A DNA stretch of 36,488 bases, taken from positions 1 to 36,488 of the forward strand of contig NZ_JACMYP010000057.1 in the NCBI RefSeq assembly GCF_020889705.1. Reading direction: 5' to 3'. Below the pieces are notes generated by a model that was not told where the DNA came from, searched no databases, and worked only from the letters and a program-made list of their open reading frames with translations. Made by a program: the position numbers and the translations under genes. How positions within the stretch are numbered: position 1 is the stretch's first letter; every line of letters starts with the position of its first letter. This DNA is from Bradyrhizobium altum. Its GTDB lineage: Bacteria > Pseudomonadota > Alphaproteobacteria > Rhizobiales > Xanthobacteraceae. Positions 31,415 through 36,488 of this stretch are shown one piece after another.

Positions 31415-33079
31415 ATGAAGAATCGCATTACCGGCCGCTCGGCATTCCTGGCGCTGCTGAAGGACGAGGGCGTCACGCATCTGTTCGGCAATCCCGGCAC
31501 CACCGAATTACCGATCATGCATGCGCTGAAAGATCATCCCGACCTCACCTATGTGATGGCGATGCAGGAGAGCCTGGTCGTCGCGATGGCCGACGGTTTC
31601 AGCCGCGCCTCCGGCAAGCTGGTCGCCTGCAACGTCCATGTCGCGCCCGGTCTCGGCAATGCGATGGGCTCGCTCTACAATGCGAGCTTCACCGGCACGC
31701 CTTTGATCCTCACCGCCGGCCAGCAGGAACAGGGCCACGGCCTGACCGAGCCGGTGCTCTATGGTCCACTGGTGCAGATGGCCACTCCCTTGGTGAAATG
31801 GGCGGTCGAGGTGACACGGCTGGAGGACGTGCCGCGCATCGTGCGCCGCGCCGCCAAGATCGCGACCACGCCGCCCACGGGACCGGTGTTCATCTCGCTG
31901 CCCGGCGACATTCTCAACGCGGAGGCCGGCATCGAGCTCGGCCGCTCCACCCGGGTCGACACAAGCGTCCGGCCGTCGGAGGACTCGCTGAAGGCGCTGG
32001 CCGCGCGCATCCTGAAAGCCGAGCGTCCGGTGATCGTCGTCGGCGACGAGATCGTCAAAAGCGACGCGTTGCGCGAGGCGGCCGATCTCGCCGAGACGCT
32101 GGGCTGCCCGGCGTGGCAATCGCCGACGCCCTATGGTTCGCATTTCCTCTCCGAAAGCCCGAGCTTCATGGGCGCGATCGCGCGGCTGCAGAAGGTCGCC
32201 CGCGACGTGCTGGCGCCGCATGATCTCCTGATTGCGCTCGGCGGCGATCCGCTGCGGATGTCGGTCTATAGCGAGGTCGATCCGCTGCCGGATGGGCTCT
32301 CGATCGTGCAGGTCGGCCTGGTCGACAGCGATCTCGCCAGGAACTATGGCGCAGAGATCGCGGTCAAGGCCGACGTCAAGGAAACGCTGCGCGCATTGGT
32401 CCCGGTATTGAAGGAGCTCGGCGGCGGCGCGCTGGAGACGCGCGCAAAGCAGGGACTTGCGGCGCTCTCGACGAAGAACTGGGCAGCGAAGCGCAAGGCG
32501 CTGGTCGAGCAGATCTCGAAGGCGAGCCAGACCTCGCCGATCGATCCCGATTGGCTGGCGCTGCAGGTCGTGGAGACGATGCCCGACAACGCGATCCTGG
32601 TCGACGAAGGCCTGACCTCGTCGCGGCAGATCCTCGGCTTACGCCCGCATCGCGACCGCTACGGCTATCACGCGCTCGCCTCCGGCGGCATCGGCTGGGG
32701 CCTGCCTGCCGCGGTCGGCGTCAGCCTCGCTAATCCGCAGCGCCCGGTGGTGTGCTATTCCGGCGACGGCTCGTCGATGTATTCGATCCAGTCGCTGTGG
32801 ACCGCGGCCAATCACAAGCTGCCGCTGACCTTCGTCATCGTCAACAATGGCGGCTATCGCATCATCAAGCAGCGCCTGCTCGCCTTCCATGGCGACGACA
32901 ATTATGTCGGCATGGATTTCATCGATCCGCCGGTCGATTTCACCGGCGTCGCGCGCTCGCTCGGGCTCGAAGCGATCAAGGTCACCGACCCGCAGGAGCT
33001 GAAGGGTGTGATGAAGTCGGCGTTCAGCCGGCCGGGTGCGAAGCTGATCGAGGTGATGGTGAGCAATTCGGTGAATTGA
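31415..33079 (+). CDS. ThDP-dependent enzyme, acetolactate synthase/benzoylformate decarboxylase class
   Basis: The 554-residue thiamin-diphosphate enzyme has three domains. The N-terminal pyrimidine-binding domain has catalytic E52 (MAMQESLVVAMADGFSRASG). The middle domain includes ILKAERPVIVVGDEIVKS. The C-terminal diphosphate-binding domain has the G450-D451-G452 ... N477-N478 metal motif and ASGGIGWGLPAAVG. The start FGNPGTTELPIMHAL resembles benzoylformate decarboxylase (MdlC) more than IlvB, so a 2-oxoacid decarboxylase or carboligase role is likely. No FAD-specific features can be judged by eye. The ATG at 31415 has TGGAGGGA just before; the longer frame from 31271 is not favoured. The promoter lies in the 268 bases upstream, shared with the divergent membrane gene. 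Confidence 0.9.
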   Translation: MKNRITGRSAFLALLKDEGVTHLFGNPGTTELPIMHALKDHPDLTYVMAMQESLVVAMADGFSRASGKLVACNVHVAPGLGNAMGSLYNASFTGTPLILTAGQQEQGHGLTEPVLYGPLVQMATPLVKWAVEVTRLEDVPRIVRRAAKIATTPPTGPVFISLPGDILNAEAGIELGRSTRVDTSVRPSEDSLKALAARILKAERPVIVVGDEIVKSDALREAADLAETLGCPAWQSPTPYGSHFLSESPSFMGAIARLQKVARDVLAPHDLLIALGGDPLRMSVYSEVDPLPDGLSIVQVGLVDSDLARNYGAEIAVKADVKETLRALVPVLKELGGGALETRAKQGLAALSTKNWAAKRKALVEQISKASQTSPIDPDWLALQVVETMPDNAILVDEGLTSSRQILGLRPHRDRYGYHALASGGIGWGLPAAVGVSLANPQRPVVCYSGDGSSMYSIQSLWTAANHKLPLTFVIVNNGGYRIIKQRLLAFHGDDNYVGMDFIDPPVDFTGVARSLGLEAIKVTDPQELKGVMKSAFSRPGAKLIEVMVSNSVN

Positions 33080-33108
33080 CTTTTCACCGTGCGCTCTCCT
33101 CTCTCACC

Positions 33109-33211
33109 TCATCCTGAGGTGCGAGCGGAGCGAGCCTCGAAGGATGCACGGCCCGGCTAGTGGCCGTCGCCCCTTCGAGACGCGCGCAAGAGCGCGCTCC
33201 TCAGGATGACG
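33109..33211. repeat. Intergenic palindrome A, copy 2
   Basis: This copy is nearly identical to 24171-24275, including GCACGGCCCGGC and the terminal CTCCTCAGGATGACG. It follows the ThDP enzyme's stop by 30 bases. Confidence 0.85.
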
Positions 33212-33221
33212 GGAAATGAAT

Positions 33222-33359
33222 CGTAGGGTGGGTAAGCCGAAGGCGTAACCCACCACCGGCCTCTCATCAGCACCGGTGTTTGTTGGACGAAGATGGTGGG
33301 TTACGCTTCCGCCTTCGCTCGTTGAGCTACGGCGGACAAGTCGCTAACCCACCCTACGC
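33222..33359. repeat. Intergenic palindrome B, copy 2 (expanded)
   Basis: It has the same ends as 24287-24377 (GTAGGGTGGGT and CTAACCCACCCTAC), with longer inner parts including a segment CCGCCTTCGCTCGTTGAGC. It starts 11 bases after palindrome A, as copy 1 does. Confidence 0.8.
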
Positions 33360-33362
33360 AGG

Positions 33363-34745
33363 TCACTCCGCCGCTGCGCTCTTCACCCGATATCGCCCCG
33401 CCGGATGTGTCGCATCGAGCCTCGCGCGGCCCGCGCCGAACAGCTTCTCGCGCAAGGTGCCCTTGGCATACTCCCGCTTGTAGCGGCCGCGCTTGACGAG
33501 CTCCGGCACCAGCATGTCGGCGATATCCTCGAAATCGCCGGGCGAGATCGCGAACGCGACATTGAGGCCGTCGACGTCGGTGTCTTCGAACCATTGCTCG
33601 ATCTTGTCGGCGACCTGCTCGGGTGTGCCGACCACCACGGGGCCGGCGCCGCCGATGCCGACATGCTCGGCGACCTCGCGCACGGTCCAGACCCGATCGG
33701 GGTCGGCGCGGGTGACGTTGTCCATCGCGGAACGGCCGGCGTCGTTCTGCACGTGACGGACCTGCTGGTCGAGCGAATAGGTCGAGAAGTCGACCCCGGT
33801 CCAGCCCGACATCAGCGCCAGCGCGCCCTCGTGGCTGATATGGCTGCGATACTCGGCGTATTTCGCCTTGGCCTCGGCTTCGGTCGGTGCCACCACGACG
33901 CACATCATCGAGAACATCAGGATCTCGGCCGCGTTGCGTCCCTTCTCGGCGGCGAGCTCGCGGATCGCCGACACCCGCGGGCCGATCACTTTCGCTGAAG
34001 GCCCCGACATGAAGACGCATTCGGCGTGCTCGGCGGCGAATTGCCGGCCGCGCGGCGAAGTGCCGGCCTGGTAGAGCACCGGCGTGCGCTGCGGCGACGG
34101 TTCCGACAGATGGATGGCGTTGAGCCGGTAGTTGGCTCCCTCGTGCTGCACGCGATGCACCTTCGCAGGATCCGTGAAGATGCCGCGCGCGACGTCGCGG
34201 ATCGCGGCGTCGTCCTCCCAGCTGCCTTCCCAGAGCTTGTAGACCAGCTCCATATATTCGTCGGCGAGCTCGTAGCGGTCGTCATGCGCGGTCTGCTTGT
34301 CCTTGCCGGCGCCGCGCGCCGCGGAATCGAGATAGCCGGTCATCACGTTCCAGCCGACCCGGCCGCCGGTGAGGTGATCGAGCGTCGACATCCGCCGCGC
34401 GAATGGGTAGGGCGGCTCGAAGGAGAGGTTGCTGGTGACGCCGAAGCCGAGATTTTCGGTCACCGCGGCCATCGCCGGAATCAGCATCAACGGCTCGTTG
34501 GCCGGGGTCTGCGCCGCGTTGCGCAGCGCCGCATCCGGATTGCCCGCATAGACGTCATAGACGCCGAGCACGTCGGCGAGGAACAGGCCGTCAAACCGGC
34601 CGCGCTCCAGCGTCTTCGCCAGATCGGTCCAGTAGGACAGTCTGTTGTAGTCCTTGGTGCGGTCGCGCGGATGGGTCCACAGCCCCGGCGACTGATGCGC
34701 CACGCAGTTCATGGCAAAGGCGTTGAGCCGGATTTGTTTTGTCAT
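33363..34745 (-). CDS. LLM-class flavin-dependent monooxygenase (NtaA/SnaA/DszA family)
   Basis: The 460-residue enzyme of the bacterial-luciferase-like superfamily opens IRLNAFAMNCVAHQSPGLWTHP. It shows GRFDGLFLADVLGVYD, the substrate-loop region TSNLSFEPPYPFARRMSTLDHLTGGRVGWNVMTGY, and GTSPRGRQFAAEHAECVFMSGPS, all typical of the NtaA/SnaA/DszA branch. That branch uses FMNH2 from a separate reductase to oxidise nitrilotriacetate, sulfones or similar xenobiotics. No partner flavin reductase is adjacent. The start at 34745 (MTKQIRLNAF) is chosen over longer frames. It is divergent from the M20 hydrolase, which may act on the same compound. Confidence 0.93.
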   Translation of the reverse strand: MTKQIRLNAFAMNCVAHQSPGLWTHPRDRTKDYNRLSYWTDLAKTLERGRFDGLFLADVLGVYDVYAGNPDAALRNAAQTPANEPLMLIPAMAAVTENLGFGVTSNLSFEPPYPFARRMSTLDHLTGGRVGWNVMTGYLDSAARGAGKDKQTAHDDRYELADEYMELVYKLWEGSWEDDAAIRDVARGIFTDPAKVHRVQHEGANYRLNAIHLSEPSPQRTPVLYQAGTSPRGRQFAAEHAECVFMSGPSAKVIGPRVSAIRELAAEKGRNAAEILMFSMMCVVVAPTEAEAKAKYAEYRSHISHEGALALMSGWTGVDFSTYSLDQQVRHVQNDAGRSAMDNVTRADPDRVWTVREVAEHVGIGGAGPVVVGTPEQVADKIEQWFEDTDVDGLNVAFAISPGDFEDIADMLVPELVKRGRYKREYAKGTLREKLFGAGRARLDATHPAGRYRVKSAAAE

Positions 34746-34989
34746 TGTCGAAACCTTGGTCGAAACCGTGAGCGCCGCTTCGAATGCTGCCCGGTCGGAT
34801 GCCGGGCGTCCCGCAGCAACTTGTTGCGACTCCCCACGTTTTGGCAAGGCCCCCTTCGCGATTCACACCCTTCCGGTGGCGCGCCGATCCCGATAGGTTG
34901 CCGGCCTGGCCTCCAGAAGCATGATCCGGGCGCAAAGCGTCGCGTTCCGGTGGGTTCATGCCTAGACGCGATCGGACGAAGGAACAATC

Positions 34990-36369
34990 ATGGCGACACG
35001 GGCCGACGCAATCGAAAACGTGCGAGAGCATTTTCAATCGGGACAGTTCTTGCAGGAGCTGGACCGCAGGGTCGGCTATCAGACTGAGAGCCTGAATGTC
35101 GACAAGGCCGATGCGCTGCGCGCCTATCTGGTCGAGAATCTGCAGCCGGCCTTTGCCGAGCTCGATTTCAAGACCCGGCTGATCGAATCGCCGACGGGCC
35201 GCGGGCCCTATCTGATCGCCGACTACCAGGAGGATGCGGCGCGGCCGACCGTGCTGACCTATGGCCATGGCGACGTCGTCGACGGCATGGTCGGCGAATG
35301 GCGCGACGGGCTCAATCCCTGGCAGACCACGGTCAAGGGCGATCGCGTCTATGGCCGCGGCACCGCCGACAACAAGGGTCAGCATTCGATCAACATGGCC
35401 GCGCTGCGCGCGGTGAAGCAGGTGCGCGGCGGCAAGCTCGGCTTCAACGCCAAGTTCATCATCGAGACCGGCGAGGAGATCGGCTCGCCCGATCTGCGCG
35501 AGGTCTGCGAGGCGCATCGCGACGAACTGAAGGCTGACCTGTTCATTGCTTCCGACGGGCCGCGGCTGTCGGCGGAACGGCCGACCATCTTCCTCGGCTG
35601 CCGTGGCGGCAACCGCATCCATCTCGACGTCAATCTGCGCGAGGGTGGCAACCATTCCGGCAATTGGGGCGGCGTGCTGGCCAATCCCGCCACGATCCTG
35701 GTCAACGCGATCGCGAGCCTGGTGGACGGCAAGGGCCGCATGAAGCTCGAGATCCTGAAACCGCCACCGATCTCGAACCGCGTGCGCGCCGCGCTCGCCG
35801 ACGTCGAGATCAAGCCGACGGCGGACGAGCCGGCGCTGGCGGAGGATTGGGGCGAGGAGGGCCTGACCGCGGCCGAGCGGCTCTATGCCTGGAACACGCT
35901 GGAAGTGCTGGCGATGTCGTCAGGCAATATCGACAAGCCCGCTAATGCAATTCCGGGCAGGGCGAGCGCGGTGCTGCAGCTCCGCTTCGTCGTGGGCACG
36001 AAGTATCTCGAAGTGATCGATGGGGTGCGCGATTATCTGCACAAGAACGGCTTTCCGATGGTCGAGGTCTCCGGCGCGCAGCGTTTTGGCGCCTCCCGCA
36101 CCGACATGGACAGCCCGTGGATCGAGTGGGCGGCGAATTCGATCCGCACCACCACCGGCAAGGCGCCGGCGGTGCTGCCGAACTTCGGCGGCTCGCTGCC
36201 GAACGACGTGTTCTCCGAGGGCCTCGGTCTGCCGACGATCTGGGTGCCGCATTCCTATCCGGGCTGCTCGCAGCATGCGCCCGACGAGCACATCCTGCTG
36301 CCGGTGACCGAGGAGGCGCTGACCATCATGGCCGGCCTGTTCTGGGATCTCGGCGAGACGCCGCTTTAA
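34990..36369 (+). CDS. M20-family metallopeptidase/amidohydrolase
   Basis: The 459-residue di-zinc hydrolase of the M20 (carboxypeptidase G2/ArgE/DapE-like) family has metal ligand H93 with D95 in YGHGDVVDG. Bridging D127 lies in GRGTADNKGQ, the catalytic pair E162-E163 in IETGEEIGS, D189 in IASDGP, and a C-terminal histidine in QHAPDEHILL. The lid/dimerisation domain lies between about residues 205 and 340. It hydrolyses an amide or peptide bond of an unknown substrate. The ATG at 34990 is preceded by AAGGA. The 244-base divergent gap to the monooxygenase contains a small palindrome GCAAC-tt-GTTGC and otherwise nothing I can name. Confidence 0.93.
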   Translation: MATRADAIENVREHFQSGQFLQELDRRVGYQTESLNVDKADALRAYLVENLQPAFAELDFKTRLIESPTGRGPYLIADYQEDAARPTVLTYGHGDVVDGMVGEWRDGLNPWQTTVKGDRVYGRGTADNKGQHSINMAALRAVKQVRGGKLGFNAKFIIETGEEIGSPDLREVCEAHRDELKADLFIASDGPRLSAERPTIFLGCRGGNRIHLDVNLREGGNHSGNWGGVLANPATILVNAIASLVDGKGRMKLEILKPPPISNRVRAALADVEIKPTADEPALAEDWGEEGLTAAERLYAWNTLEVLAMSSGNIDKPANAIPGRASAVLQLRFVVGTKYLEVIDGVRDYLHKNGFPMVEVSGAQRFGASRTDMDSPWIEWAANSIRTTTGKAPAVLPNFGGSLPNDVFSEGLGLPTIWVPHSYPGCSQHAPDEHILLPVTEEALTIMAGLFWDLGETPL

Positions 36370-36396
36370 GGTTGAAGGACGGGCTCGCTGTTTCCC

Positions 36397-36488
36397 CGTC
36401 ATCCTGAGGTGCGAGCGGAGCGAGCCTCGAAGGATGAATCGGCCACCAGCGGGGCCGTGCATCCTTCGAGGCTCGCAAGAGCTCGCAC
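36397..36488. repeat. Intergenic palindrome A, copy 3 (cut by window end)
   Basis: It starts CGTCATCCTGAGGTGCGAGC like the other two A copies, then has a variant centre (GATGAATCGGCC...) before the window ends. Confidence 0.8.

Noticed and set aside
34746..34989. SAM- or other riboswitch in the monooxygenase-M20 gap
   Set aside because: Only a short GCAAC-tt-GTTGC palindrome is visible; no conserved riboswitch core could be traced.

Overview
The window is GC-rich, densely packed alphaproteobacterial DNA. Its gene families and its dispersed intergenic palindromes look like Bradyrhizobium or a close relative (Bradyrhizobiaceae/Nitrobacteraceae). This rests on recognising protein families and repeats by eye; no database search was run. 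There is no rRNA, tRNA, CRISPR array, integrase, transposase or phage gene, so it reads as ordinary chromosome with several accessory metabolic and stress modules. Many antisense open frames are GC-rich shadows and are left out.

Layout. 1-4.9 kb: a three-domain flavin/iron-sulfur oxidoreductase, a small secreted protein, and a TetR regulator divergent from a quinone/enoyl-reductase-like MDR enzyme with a palindromic operator between them. A fragment of a large repeat protein follows. 5.1-9.4 kb: two paralogous DUF347 (COG4705) membrane proteins with a small exported helical protein between them, divergent from an OmpR-type response regulator and its histidine kinase. The divergent promoter carries two copies of an 11-bp-period direct-repeat box, which fits a PmrA/QseB-like regulator acting on both sides. 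9.4-13 kb: a molybdenum/tungsten locus, with tungstate/molybdate ABC genes tupB and tupA (no ATPase gene seen) divergent from mosB and mosA, the two subunits of the molybdenum storage protein. A single-domain ModE-like regulator lies 15 kb further on. 13-16.3 kb: small secreted, cupin and hypothetical genes, then a cold-shock protein gene followed by a fatty-acid desaturase.

16.5-23.8 kb is the most interesting part. A TetR regulator is divergent from pspA (membrane-stress protein), and three near-identical palindromes lie between them. A YiaA/B membrane protein follows. Next comes a five-gene operon in which every junction is a 4-base ATGA overlap: GNAT-like protein, E1-like (ThiF/MoeB fold) adenylyltransferase, polytopic membrane protein, second GNAT-like protein, and nitroreductase-fold protein. 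It has no recognisable ubiquitin-like, E2 or JAB partner, and I know of no assigned function for it. It is my best candidate for an undescribed pathway, possibly linked to envelope stress through the adjacent Psp module.

23.9-36.5 kb holds general metabolic genes: zinc-ribbon protein, SDR, aldehyde dehydrogenase, Old Yellow Enzyme, GFA-fold protein, a polytopic GT-C-like membrane protein, a ThDP enzyme of the acetolactate synthase/benzoylformate decarboxylase class, an LLM monooxygenase and an M20 metallopeptidase. These are separated by several families of palindromic intergenic repeats. Two of the families occur twice as the same ordered pair.
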